Part shown: one piece after another, positions 45,170-54,289 of the stretch
Position numbering within the stretch: position 1 is the stretch's first letter
Layout of the letters: the number at the start of each line of letters is the position of its first letter
NCBI RefSeq assembly: GCF_000017805.1
Contig: NC_009767.1
Coordinates: 4,443,001 to 4,507,000 of the forward strand
Reading direction: 5' to 3'
Length of the DNA: 64,000 nt
From: Roseiflexus castenholzii DSM 13941
GTDB taxonomy: Bacteria > Chloroflexota > Chloroflexia > Chloroflexales > Roseiflexaceae
The notes under the pieces: model-generated
Told to the model about the DNA's origin: nothing
Databases searched by the model: none
Seen by the model: only the letters and a program-made list of their open reading frames with translations
Position numbers and translations under genes: made by a program

Positions 45170-47680
45170 ATGCCAGAAGAATCGCCGATACTCTTCGACT
45201 TCCCGATCAACCCGGAGTCTGCGCTGATCGACGGCCAGGGGCAGGAGCGTATCCTCCCGGTTGTGCCGTTGATCAATACCGTGTTATTTCCGCATATGCT
45301 CACGCCTCTCTTCGTTGGGCGCGAGCGATCCGTGGCGGCCATCGAGGAGGCGATGAGTGGAGATCGCACAATTCTGGCAGTTGCACAGCGCGAACCGGAT
45401 ATCGAAGACGTCGGACCCGCCGATCTGTACGCCGTTGGCGTCGAGGCGGTAATTCAGCGGATTCTCAAGATGCCTGACGGTTCGATCTCAATCGTCGTCC
45501 AGGGGCAACGGCGCATGCGCGTTGTGGCATATGTGCAGGATCGTCAGGTGCTGCACGCGCAGAGCATCGCCATTTACGAGAACACCGAAAAGACGATCGC
45601 CGTCGAAGCCATGATGCGCGCAGTGCTCTCATTGTTCGAGAAAGTCGTCAAACTGTCGCGCACCCTGCCCGACGATGCCTATATTATGGCGATGAATGTC
45701 AGCGAACCGGGATGGCTGGCGGACCTGATCGTCTCGACATTGCCGCTCGATGTGCCGCGCCGCCAGGAGATATTGGAGACGCTCGACGTTGAGGAACGGC
45801 TGCGTCGCCTGTCGATCATGCTCTCGCAGGAGCTTGATGTCCTCGAACTCGAAAGTCGCATTCACACCCAGGTTCAGAAGGAAGTCGACCGGTCGCAGCG
45901 CGAGTTCTTCCTGCGCGAACAGATGAAAGCCATTCAACGCGAATTGGGGCAGACCGACCCGATCCAGCGCGAGATGGACGAACTGCGTGAGCGGATCCTG
46001 GCGGCGGCAATGCCTGAACGCGCGCAGGCAAAGGCGCTCGAAGAACTGGAGCGCATGGAGATGATGCCGCCAGCCTCGCCTGAATACAGCGTGCTGCGCA
46101 CCTACCTCGACTGGCTGATCCATTTGCCCTGGAGTCAGCAGACCGAAGACGATACCGACCTGGTGCGCGCAGCCGCGACGCTCGAACGCAACCACTATGG
46201 TTTACCGCGCGTCAAGGAGCGCATTCTGGAGTTTATGGCAGCGCGGATGCTCGCCGGTTCGCGGCTCAAGTCGCCGATCATCTGTTTTGTCGGTCCTCCG
46301 GGTGTGGGAAAAACCTCACTCGGTCGCTCGATTGCCGAAGCACTGGGGCGACGCTTTGTGCGCATTTCGCTGGGAGGCGTCCACGACGAGGCGGAGATTC
46401 GCGGACACCGGCGCACCTATATCGGCGCAATGCCAGGGCGGATCGTCAAGGCGATGAAAGATGCCGGAACCATCAATCCGGTCTTTATGCTCGATGAGAT
46501 CGATAAATTGGGCAGCGATTTTCGCGGCGATCCGGCATCGGCGCTGCTGGAAGTCCTCGACCCGGAGCAAAATGTCGCGTTTACCGACCATTACCTCGAT
46601 CTGCCGTATGACCTGTCGCGCGTGCTCTTTATTACGACCGCCAACCTGCTTGATCCGATTCCGCCAGCGCTGCGCGATCGCATGGAAGTGATCCATTTGC
46701 CAGGATATACCGAGGAGGAGAAACTGGAAATTGCGCGCCGATTTTTAGTTCCGCGGCAACTGGAGGCGAACGGTCTTGCAAGCCCGGAGTACGTCGCGCA
46801 GAGCGCCATAGCCCTGATGAAGGACCCGGTGGCATTATCGAAGATGCCCGGAACGGTGTTGCGCTTCAGCGACAGTGCGCTGCGTCAGATCATCCGGGGG
46901 TATACGTATGAAGCGGGGGTGCGCAACCTCGAACGCGAAATTGGCGCGATCTGCCGCAAGGTAGCACGGCGCCTGGCGGAAGGTCGCAATTATGCCCATA
47001 TTATTCAGGCGTCTGCGCTCAACCGTTATCTGGGTCCCCCGCGCTACCTCTACGGTCTTGCCGAGCAACAGGACGAGGTAGGAGTGGCAACCGGCATGAG
47101 CTGGACTGCCAACGGCGGCGATGTGATGGCCGTCGAGGTTTCACTAATGAAGGGACGCGGGGTGTTGTCGCTGACCGGACAACTCGGCGAGGTGATGCGC
47201 GAGTCGGCGCAGGCGGCGCTCTCGTTTGCGCGCGCCAATGCCGAAGCGCTCGGCATCAAGCCCAAACGTTTTGAGACGACTGATATTCACATTCATGTGC
47301 CGGTCGGCGCGGTTCCCAAGGATGGTCCGTCTGCCGGAATTACGATGGCAACGGCGCTGATTTCGGCGTTTACCGGTCGACCGGTGCGCCGCGATGTGGC
47401 GATGACCGGCGAAATCACCCTTCGCGGACGGGTATTGCCGGTCGGCGGGATCAAGGAAAAGGTGCTTGGCGCTCACCGCGCTGGCATTCTCACCATTATT
47501 CTGCCACGACGCAACGCCGTGGATCTCGAAGAAGTTCCGGCGCACGTGAAACGCCGGTTGAACTTCGTCTATGTCGATCATATGATGGAAGTCATCGCCT
47601 GCGCGCTGTGTGAGCATGGCGACAGGCGCGTGTCCGCCGCGTCCACCGAGGGAACACCGGTCAACGGATCACAACCCTGA
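45170..47680 (+). CDS. lon: ATP-dependent protease Lon
   Basis: An 836-residue LonA. ATG 45170 (MPEESPILFDFPINPES) is chosen; the earlier in-frame start adds non-conserved sequence lying across the promoter. The N-terminal substrate-binding domain (LPVVPLINTVLFPHMLTPLF) spans to about 330, with a coiled coil near 250-300. The AAA domain has Walker A GPPGVGKTSLGRS (about 374) and Walker B VFMLDEIDKLG. The protease domain carries the Ser721-Lys762 dyad (PKDGPSAGITMA, GGIKEKVLGAHRAGI). It degrades misfolded and regulatory proteins. It is first in an operon whose next gene starts on the last base of its stop codon. Confidence 0.96.
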   Translation: MPEESPILFDFPINPESALIDGQGQERILPVVPLINTVLFPHMLTPLFVGRERSVAAIEEAMSGDRTILAVAQREPDIEDVGPADLYAVGVEAVIQRILKMPDGSISIVVQGQRRMRVVAYVQDRQVLHAQSIAIYENTEKTIAVEAMMRAVLSLFEKVVKLSRTLPDDAYIMAMNVSEPGWLADLIVSTLPLDVPRRQEILETLDVEERLRRLSIMLSQELDVLELESRIHTQVQKEVDRSQREFFLREQMKAIQRELGQTDPIQREMDELRERILAAAMPERAQAKALEELERMEMMPPASPEYSVLRTYLDWLIHLPWSQQTEDDTDLVRAAATLERNHYGLPRVKERILEFMAARMLAGSRLKSPIICFVGPPGVGKTSLGRSIAEALGRRFVRISLGGVHDEAEIRGHRRTYIGAMPGRIVKAMKDAGTINPVFMLDEIDKLGSDFRGDPASALLEVLDPEQNVAFTDHYLDLPYDLSRVLFITTANLLDPIPPALRDRMEVIHLPGYTEEEKLEIARRFLVPRQLEANGLASPEYVAQSAIALMKDPVALSKMPGTVLRFSDSALRQIIRGYTYEAGVRNLEREIGAICRKVARRLAEGRNYAHIIQASALNRYLGPPRYLYGLAEQQDEVGVATGMSWTANGGDVMAVEVSLMKGRGVLSLTGQLGEVMRESAQAALSFARANAEALGIKPKRFETTDIHIHVPVGAVPKDGPSAGITMATALISAFTGRPVRRDVAMTGEITLRGRVLPVGGIKEKVLGAHRAGILTIILPRRNAVDLEEVPAHVKRRLNFVYVDHMMEVIACALCEHGDRRVSAASTEGTPVNGSQP

Positions 47681-48612
47681 TGGTGTCGATCAACGTGCAT
47701 TCGTCACATCTTGCTGCCTTCAGGCGCGCCATCATCGAACTCTACGGCGAGGCGGGCAGCATATGGCTGGCACAGTTGCCATCGCTCCTCGAAATCCTTG
47801 CAGAGTCCTGGTCGTTGACCATTCTGCCGCCCTTCCCCAACCTGACGTACCATTACGTTGCGCCGGCAATCCGAGACCACGACGAGCCGGTGATTCTGAA
47901 GGTTGGCGTCCCGAACCCGGAGTTGACCGCAGAGATTGAGGTCCTCCGGTGGTACGACGGGCGCGGCTGCGCCCGATTGATCGCAACCGATGAAGCGCGC
48001 GGCGCACTGCTGATTGAGCGCCTGCTGCCAGGAACGCCATTACGTGATCTTGAACCGGATGACAGCACGATCCTCATCGCTGCTGAGATTATGCGACACA
48101 TCTGGCGCCCGGCGCCCGCCGAACATCCATTCCCGACAACTACGGCATGGGGCAAAGGGTTTGTGCGTATGCGCCGCGCCTTCGACGGCGGCAGCGGTCC
48201 GTTTCCGTCGGCGCTGACGGACGCAGCGGAGCGGTTGTACGCCGAACTCGACGCCTCGAGCGCCTCATCGGTGGTACTGCACGGTGATCTCCATCAGGAG
48301 AATGTGCTGACGGCGCAACGCGCCCCCTGGCTGGCAATCGACCCGAAAGGCGTGGTTGGCGAACCGGCATATGAGGTGGGAGCGCTGCTGCGCAACCCGC
48401 CGTCCTGGCGCACACCGGCTGAACTTGAGCGTCTTATGGCGCGGCGGATCGATCTGCTCGCAGAAACGCTCGGTTTCGAGCGCGAGCGGATCGCCGGCTG
48501 GGGCCTGGCGCAGGCTGTCCTGTCCGCCTGGTGGTCGTATGAAGATCATGGGCATGGCTGGGATGAAGCGATTGCGTGCGCCGAAGCGCTCTATCGCTGG
48601 AGTCTGCTATGA
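47680..48612 (+). CDS. APH(6)/hydroxyurea-type phosphotransferase family protein
   Basis: A 310-residue small-molecule kinase fold. ATG 47680 shares one base with the lon stop (TGATG), which indicates translational coupling. Visible motifs are the ATP-anchoring EPVILKVG and the Brenner-type catalytic loop VVLHGDLHQENVL. The metal-binding AIDPKGVVGEPAYEVGALL follows. The family includes streptomycin 6-kinases, but many members in environmental bacteria act on other metabolites. There is no sign of a mobile resistance cassette, so antibiotic resistance should not be assumed. Confidence 0.88.
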   Translation: MVSINVHSSHLAAFRRAIIELYGEAGSIWLAQLPSLLEILAESWSLTILPPFPNLTYHYVAPAIRDHDEPVILKVGVPNPELTAEIEVLRWYDGRGCARLIATDEARGALLIERLLPGTPLRDLEPDDSTILIAAEIMRHIWRPAPAEHPFPTTTAWGKGFVRMRRAFDGGSGPFPSALTDAAERLYAELDASSASSVVLHGDLHQENVLTAQRAPWLAIDPKGVVGEPAYEVGALLRNPPSWRTPAELERLMARRIDLLAETLGFERERIAGWGLAQAVLSAWWSYEDHGHGWDEAIACAEALYRWSLL

Positions 48613-49652
48613 ACCATGTGCCACTGACCGGCATAACGGTGCTTGACCTCTCACGACTGATCCCTGGTCCGTATGCAACCCTTCTCCTGGCGCAGATGGG
48701 GGCGCATGTCATCAAAGTCGAGCCGCCGGGCATGGGCGATTACCTGCGCCTGCTGCCGCCGCACGGTCCTGACGGGATGAACCCGATCTTCACGGCGCTG
48801 AATCGAGGCAAACAGAGTATCGTTGTCGATCTGAACGATGCTGCGGGACAGCGCATCCTGCGCGAACTGGCGAAACGCGCCGATGTGCTGGTGGAAAGTT
48901 TTCGTCCTGGCGTGCTGGATCGTTTCGGCGTCGGACTCGAGTTGCTGCGCCATGACAATCCGCGCCTGATCACCTGTTCGCTGGCAGGGTATGCCGCCGA
49001 CAGTCCGCTGGCGAGTGCGCCAGGACATGATCTGACCTATCAGGCGGTGGCCGGCGCACTCCGTCTGACAGCAGCGCCACCGACTCTGCCGGCGCTGCCG
49101 CTAGCCGATCTGGCGGGCGGCTTATTTGCCGCACTGGGCATTCTGGCGGCGCTGGCGGCGCGCCACATCAGCGGCGAAGGACAACACGTTCCGGTGACGC
49201 TCGAAGAGAGCATTGGCGCACTGCTTGTGCTGGAACATTCCGAGATAGATATGCCGATGCGGTTTGGCGATATGCTGCGCGGCAGTCGCGCCGGGTATCG
49301 GCTCTACCGATGCAGCGACGGTCGTTATCTGGCGCTGGCGGCGCTCGAAGAAAAGTTCTGGAATGCGTTCTGCAACGCAGTTGGACGGAGCGCGTGGCGC
49401 GCGCGTTTTGCCGAGTTCGATCAGGAACCGTTGGCTGCCGAGGTTGCCGCGCTGCTGGCAGAACGACCGGCGCGTGAATGGGAAGCGCTGCTGCTCGCCG
49501 CCGATGTGCCGTGCGCAGTGGTAGCGACGCTGGCGGAAGCGCGGAGATATGCGCCGCTGCCGTTTGCCGCCGGAGGCGCGCCGCCGGAAGCGCCGGCGCC
49601 GAAACACGGCGAACACACCGGAGCAGTGCTGCGCGAATGGAAGATCGCATAA
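48609..49652 (+). CDS. CaiB/BaiF CoA-transferase family protein, racemase-like
   Basis: A 347-residue protein starting at ATG 48609 and overlapping the kinase gene stop by 4 bp (ATGA). It has the family beginning GITVLDLSRLIPGPYATLLL, then HVIKVEPPGMGDYLR, NRGKQSIVVDL and RADVLVESFRPGVLDRFG. APGHDLTYQA and LADLAGG supply the His and Asp used by alpha-methylacyl-CoA racemases, so that activity is more likely than formyl-CoA transfer. The chemical substrate is unknown. Confidence 0.88.
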   Translation: MNHVPLTGITVLDLSRLIPGPYATLLLAQMGAHVIKVEPPGMGDYLRLLPPHGPDGMNPIFTALNRGKQSIVVDLNDAAGQRILRELAKRADVLVESFRPGVLDRFGVGLELLRHDNPRLITCSLAGYAADSPLASAPGHDLTYQAVAGALRLTAAPPTLPALPLADLAGGLFAALGILAALAARHISGEGQHVPVTLEESIGALLVLEHSEIDMPMRFGDMLRGSRAGYRLYRCSDGRYLALAALEEKFWNAFCNAVGRSAWRARFAEFDQEPLAAEVAALLAERPAREWEALLLAADVPCAVVATLAEARRYAPLPFAAGGAPPEAPAPKHGEHTGAVLREWKIA

Positions 49653-49676
49653 TCGTACACCACACAGGAGAGAGAC

Positions 49677-50531
49677 ATGCCGGCGATTGGACGGAATGAC
49701 CCATGCCCCTGTGGCAGCGGCAAAAAATACAAACACTGCCACCTGCCAATCGAAGAGGCCGCGCGCGCGGAGCAACTCCGCTTACGGCGCGCCGTCGATA
49801 CGCTGATGCCAAAAGTGATCGACGCTGCGCGCATGGCGCCGGAGGTCGTTCCCGATGCCCTGCAACGCTTCTGGAATGGGAAATATGCGACGGAGCAACT
49901 CGCCGAACTCGACGATCTGGAAAACCGCGGCGCCGATCGCTTCCTGACCTGGCTGGCATTCGACTACCGCTTCGACGATGGGCGTACCCTCGTCGAGCGC
50001 CTGGCAGAGGACCCTGTGGCGCTCGATCTCAGCGAGCCGGAGCGCCAGTTGCTGCCGCAGTGGACCGGCGTCGGGCTGCGCGCCTTCGTGGTGGACGTCG
50101 TGCGCAAAGGACAGCACATCGAGGTGCACGACCTGCTGAGCGAACAGCCGTATGCCATCGCCGACAGCGCAGCATCACGCCGACTGGCGCCGGGCGATGT
50201 GGTGGTCGGGCATCTGCTGCCAGCCGGAGAGAAGCAAGTGATCGGCGGGGCCGCGGCACACCTGACCCCCGACACAGCGGAGAAGTTGCGCGAATTCACC
50301 GAACTGCACCTCGCAGCCTTTCGCCGCGATCACCCCGATGCTGGTTTCGACGACCTGCTGCGCGCCAAATCGGAGATACTGAATCATTTCGTCATGGAAT
50401 TGCCAGTCGAAGCGCCAGATCCGTCGCTTCTGGATCAGATCATCCTGCAAACACGGGTGGCGCTGCAACTGGCGGGCGAGTCGATCGGACTGGCGGGGCG
50501 GAACAAGGAAGACAACGGGGAGAATCAGTAG
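49677..50531 (+). CDS. SEC-C motif protein
   Basis: A 284-residue protein with an N-terminal SEC-C zinc motif (RNDPCPCGSGKKYKHCH), the metal-binding module first described at the SecA C-terminus. The remainder is helical and charged, with no recognised enzymatic motif; it includes LHLAAFRRDHPDAGFDDLL. ATG 49677 is preceded by GGAG about 8 nt upstream (CACAGGAGAGAGAC). It is the last gene of the lon-kinase-CoA-transferase run, 24 bp after the preceding stop. Immediately downstream lies the CCCACGTGGG repeat array. Confidence 0.85.
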   Translation: MPAIGRNDPCPCGSGKKYKHCHLPIEEAARAEQLRLRRAVDTLMPKVIDAARMAPEVVPDALQRFWNGKYATEQLAELDDLENRGADRFLTWLAFDYRFDDGRTLVERLAEDPVALDLSEPERQLLPQWTGVGLRAFVVDVVRKGQHIEVHDLLSEQPYAIADSAASRRLAPGDVVVGHLLPAGEKQVIGGAAAHLTPDTAEKLREFTELHLAAFRRDHPDAGFDDLLRAKSEILNHFVMELPVEAPDPSLLDQIILQTRVALQLAGESIGLAGRNKEDNGENQ

Positions 50532-51975
50532 GGGCGCGCCTGCGGCGCCCCCCCCATCGGCAGACGTTGTGCCGCAGGCGCGCCCGTCCCACGTGGGGGG
50601 CAACACGGCGGAGCGCGCCCGTCCCACGTGGGGGACAACACGGCGGAGCGCGCCTACTCATCGTCGGCAGGCGTTGTGCCACAGGCGCGCCCGTCCCACG
50701 TGGGGGGCAACACGGCGGAGCGCGCCCGTCCCACGTGGGGGACAACACGGCGGAGCGCGCCTACCCACCATCGGCAGACGTTGTGCCGCAGGCGCGCCCG
50801 TCCCACGTGGGGGGCAACACGGCGGAGCGCGCCCGTCCCACGTGGGGGGCAATATGTCGGAGCGCGCCTATCCATCGTCGGCAGGCGTTGTGCCACAGGC
50901 GCGCCCGTCCCACGTGGGGGGCAACACGGCGGAGCGCGCCCGTCCCACGTGGGGGACAACACGGCGGAGCGCGCCTACTCATCGTCGGCAGACGTTGTGC
51001 CGCAGGCGCGCCCGCCACAGCGCGCCCCCTATCGGCAGGCGTTGTACCGCAGGCGCGCCCGCCCTCGGCAGGCAACACGGCGGAGCGCGCCCGCCCCACG
51101 TGGGGGGCAATATGTCGGAGCGCGCCTACTCATCGTCGGCAGACGTTGTGCCGCAGGCGCGCCCGTCCCACGTGGGGGGCAACACGGCGGAGCGCGCCCG
51201 TCCCACGTGGGGGACAACACGGCGGAGCGCGCCTACTCATCGTCGGCAGGCGTTGTGCCACAGGCGCGCCCGTCCCACGTGGGGGGCAACACGGCGGAGC
51301 GCGCCCGTCCCACGTGGGGGACAACACGGCGGAGCGCGCCTACCCACCATCGGCAGACGTTGTGCCGCAGGCGCGCCCGTCCCACGTGGGGGGCAACACG
51401 GCGGAGCGCGCCCGTCCCACGTGGGGGGCAACACGGCGGAGCGCGCCTACCCACCATCGGCAGGCGTTGTGCCGCAGGCGCGCCCGCCCTCGGCAGGCGA
51501 TACGGCGGAGCGCGCCCGTCCCACGTGGGGGGCAACACGGCGGAGCGCGCCTACCCACCATCGGCAGGCGTTGTGCCGCAGGCGCGCCCGCCACAGCGCG
51601 CCCCCTATCGGCAGGCGTTGTACCGCAGGCGCGCCCGCCCTCGGCAGGCAACACGGCGGAGCGCGCCCGTCCCACGTGGGGGACAACACGGCGGAGCGCG
51701 CCTACCCACCATCGGCAGGCGTTGTGCCGCAGGCGCGCCCGCCACGGCGCGCCCCGCCATCGCCAGGCAGTGCGGCGGAGCGCCCGCCACGGCGCGCCCC
51801 GCCATCGCCAGGCAGTGCGGCGGAGCGCCCGCCACGGCGCGCCCCGCCATCGCCAGGCGTTGTGCCGCAGGCGCGCCCCACGTGGGGGGCAATATGTTGG
51901 AGCGCGCCTACCCACCATCGGCAGACGTTGTGCCGCAGGCGCGCCACCCTCGGCAGGCAGTGCGGAGGAGCGCGT
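50532..51975 (+). repeat. 1.4-kb mosaic array of 35- and 37-bp GC-rich units carrying CCCACGTGGG palindromes
   Basis: Unit A (35 bp) is CGCGCCCGTCCCACGTGGGG then GGCAACACGGCGGAG. Unit B (37 bp) is CGCGCCTACCCACCATCGGC then AGACGTTGTGCCGCAGG. Both start with CGCGCC. Minor units have GCCCTCGGCAGGC or GCCACGGCGCGCCCC. I count 18 copies of the CCCACGTGGG core. The segment 50555-50851 recurs almost exactly at 51134-51430, a shift of 579 bp. Long open frames exist on both strands but encode only the repeat and are not genes. No spacer logic of a CRISPR array is present. Confidence 0.9.
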
Positions 51976-52035
51976 CACAGTTGAAGACAGAACGGCGTCC
52001 CACAGCACTGATGGAAGCAAAACGGGTTATCCAAT

Positions 52036-54003
52036 ATGAGCAGGATGAAAACACAGAACAATACAGTCCGGCATCCAGCATTCTGGCTGGCAGTCATATG
52101 GCTGCTGACACTGCCAGCGCTGTGGCACAGCCTTAATGCCGCGACCGAACTGCGCGTGGATGTTGGCGAATGGGGCGACCACACCATACTGCACGGCGCA
52201 CATGGCAGGGAAGCCAATCCATTCGAGAATTATCGTTGGACAGAAAAGCGCGCCACGATCACATTCCCGAACCTCAGTCCTCGCTATCGCATTCTGCAAA
52301 TACGCACCCATGGCTGGCGACCAGAAGGAATACCGTCCCCATGGGTGCAAATCACGATAGCCGAACAAAGGCAGGTCGCATTTCAGACTGAACGCGCATT
52401 GCGCACATATACGACGCTGCTGCCAGACGCCGCATTGAGTCCAACGATTGAGGCATCGCTGACCAGCGAGACATACACTCCCGCCGAAGACACGCGCGCC
52501 CTTGGGGTCGCAATCGACTGGATCGCGTTGTACGCTCTCGACACGCCAGGCAGCCTGGCGAACGGTCAATTCATCGGTCAGGCGTTATTGCTCGGACTGA
52601 CCCTGACACTGATTGCACTGCTTGCATTGCCAGGAGCGGTCACTGTGGCGTGCGGTCTGCTGGCGTCTACGACGCTGGTCGGATTGAACATTGTTGAACC
52701 ATTATGGGTAGGGTTGGGGTTGATCCCATGGCTATTCATTGTTGCATTGCTGACTGGCGCAACGTGGTTCATTGCACCATGGCTGATGCGCATGCTGGAG
52801 CGCATGCCCAATACCGGGCTTCAGCAGCGTGTATCTTCAAAGACCTGGATCACCCGCATGCAGGCGCGGATCGCCTGGGCGCTGCTCGTCGCTGCGCTGA
52901 TCGTGCGGCTGGCTGGCGCAGCGCATCCGCTCTTTGACGCGCGCGATGTCCATGTCCATACCCGTTGGCAGAAAACCGTCGCCGGCGGGCAGTTGTTCTT
53001 CTATTCGACCCCAGCCGAATTTCAGAACCGACAGACCTTCAATCCGCCTGCCGCCTATATCGTTCTGCTGCCGCTCTACCTGGCGCTCGGCGACGCGCGG
53101 CTGACCGTACAGGCTGGCGTTGCGCTGCTTGATGGGCTGATCGCCCTGGCGCTGCTCCTGATCGCGCACGAATTCGGACTTTCGGCGCGAGCCGGGCTGT
53201 TCGCAATGGCACTGTATGTCGCACTCCCGATCTCAATGACCATGATGTGGTGGGGATTCGCCGCGAATGCGATAGCACAGGTGTGGTGGGTGCTGCTCCT
53301 CTGGCTGCTGCTGCGCCTGACACGCGCACCGGACCGGTCACTCTTTGCGCTCGTTACAGTGGTTGCGATCCTGTGTCTGACAACCCACATCGGCGCACTG
53401 GTGACGCTCGCGGCATTCCTGGGACTGATCACATTGATTGGATGGTGCGTCCTGCCGAGCAATGGATGGCGCGCCATGGTGGCAGGGCTGTTGCTTGCAG
53501 GGGTGTTCGCTGCGCCCATGTACTTCATCCCTGCTGCTGCGCCACTGGTGAACGCCCCTCGCAGCCCGACAACGCTCGATCCGATCGCATCGTTTATAGA
53601 CAGTCTGGCGCTGTGGCCGGAGCGTGTCGATCTGGTGCAGCGCGCGCTGACCCTTGGGTTTCTGTCGCCAATCCTGGCGCTGGCGGCGGTTGGATTGCCG
53701 CTGTTGTTCACAGCGCGCCGGCGGCATCCCCTTCAGCGCACCCTGCTCCTGTCAACGCTGATCGTCTGTGTCGTCTTCTTTCTCTCGTATGTCTTTCTCC
53801 AACTGCTGACGCGCTATATCTACTTTGCGACGCCACTTGTCTGCCTGGCGGCTGGCGCCACCCTTGCGCGCCTGGCAGTGCGCCCCGGCGGACGCTGGAT
53901 GACGTATAGCCTGACGCTGCTGGTGGTCTGGAGCGGCGTTGCCCTCTGGTTTGGCGGTGTTTTGCTGCGGATCAAACCGTCGCTGGTTCCATTGACACAG
54001 TAG
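52036..54003 (+). CDS. Polytopic membrane protein, GT-C glycosyltransferase-like
   Basis: A 655-residue protein with one N-terminal span, an extracytoplasmic beta-rich region (about 30-170), then about 12 spans. The loop after the fourth span holds HPLFDARDVHVHTRWQKTVA, whose acidic/His residues resemble the first-loop motif of GT-C enzymes that use lipid-linked sugars. FNPPAAYIVLLPLYLALG and SMTMMWWGFAANAIAQVWWV follow. The C-terminus is a span (TYSLTLLVVWSGVALW). The precise family is not certain. It is preceded by the repeat array and has no operon partners. Confidence 0.72.
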   Translation: MSRMKTQNNTVRHPAFWLAVIWLLTLPALWHSLNAATELRVDVGEWGDHTILHGAHGREANPFENYRWTEKRATITFPNLSPRYRILQIRTHGWRPEGIPSPWVQITIAEQRQVAFQTERALRTYTTLLPDAALSPTIEASLTSETYTPAEDTRALGVAIDWIALYALDTPGSLANGQFIGQALLLGLTLTLIALLALPGAVTVACGLLASTTLVGLNIVEPLWVGLGLIPWLFIVALLTGATWFIAPWLMRMLERMPNTGLQQRVSSKTWITRMQARIAWALLVAALIVRLAGAAHPLFDARDVHVHTRWQKTVAGGQLFFYSTPAEFQNRQTFNPPAAYIVLLPLYLALGDARLTVQAGVALLDGLIALALLLIAHEFGLSARAGLFAMALYVALPISMTMMWWGFAANAIAQVWWVLLLWLLLRLTRAPDRSLFALVTVVAILCLTTHIGALVTLAAFLGLITLIGWCVLPSNGWRAMVAGLLLAGVFAAPMYFIPAAAPLVNAPRSPTTLDPIASFIDSLALWPERVDLVQRALTLGFLSPILALAAVGLPLLFTARRRHPLQRTLLLSTLIVCVVFFLSYVFLQLLTRYIYFATPLVCLAAGATLARLAVRPGGRWMTYSLTLLVVWSGVALWFGGVLLRIKPSLVPLTQ

Positions 54004-54070
54004 CATCGCGCGGCAATACGCCGCACTGCCTTCATTCGCCAGCGCACATTGGCAGTGGTCACATATCAGG

Positions 54071-54183
54071 GCGCTTGTAGGGAACGATTCTGCGGCGCTC
54101 TCCGGCGTCGTGCGTTGCGGCATGGGACGTGCACGGCGAGGCGTATACGGCGCTTGTAGGGAACAATTCTGCGGCGCTCTCCT
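54071..54183 (+). repeat. Two direct repeats of about 33 bp
   Basis: GCGCTTGTAGGGAACGATTC followed by TGCGGCGCTCTCC begins at 54071 and again, with one change, at 54150 (79 bp apart). They lie just before the promoter and operator of the RHH/VOC gene. No other feature is seen in 54004-54200. Confidence 0.7.
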
Positions 54184-54201
54184 GCCCTACCCTTGCAGTA
54201 C

Positions 54202-54230
54202 TTGACGCTAACATATAAGCATGTTAGTGT
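54202..54230 (+). promoter_or_regulatory. Promoter overlapped by a palindromic operator, upstream of the RHH/VOC fusion
   Basis: TTGACG (54202-54207) is a good -35. The inverted repeat CTAACAT-ATAAGC-ATGTTAG (54208-54227) has perfect 7-bp arms and fills the spacer. TAGTGT (54225-54230) is the -10 at 17 bp. A second small palindrome TAGTGTACTA follows at once (54225-54234). A repressor bound here would block RNA polymerase, and the gene that starts at 54290 encodes a ribbon-helix-helix DNA-binding domain. Autoregulation is inferred. Confidence 0.65.
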
Positions 54231-54289
54231 ACTAGCACTTCTTTCATGAATCGGGCTTCTCTCCTGTCATTCATTCTGGAAGCGCTGCC

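Noticed and set aside
45000..45170. CIRCE/HrcA heat-shock operator upstream of lon
   Set aside because: No TTAGCACTC-N9-GAGTGCTAA-like inverted repeat is present.
47680..48612. Antibiotic-resistance gene
   Set aside because: Although it has APH motifs, it is embedded in a housekeeping-type operon with no mobile or resistance context, so only the kinase fold is claimed.
50532..51975. CRISPR array
   Set aside because: Units are adjacent or alternate with one another; there are no unique spacers of constant length and no cas genes in the window.
49703..52136. Very long open frames (up to 778 residues) on both strands across the CCCACGTGGG array
   Set aside because: The translations are only the repeat in different frames, lack any domain, and exist because the GC-rich units contain no stop codons.
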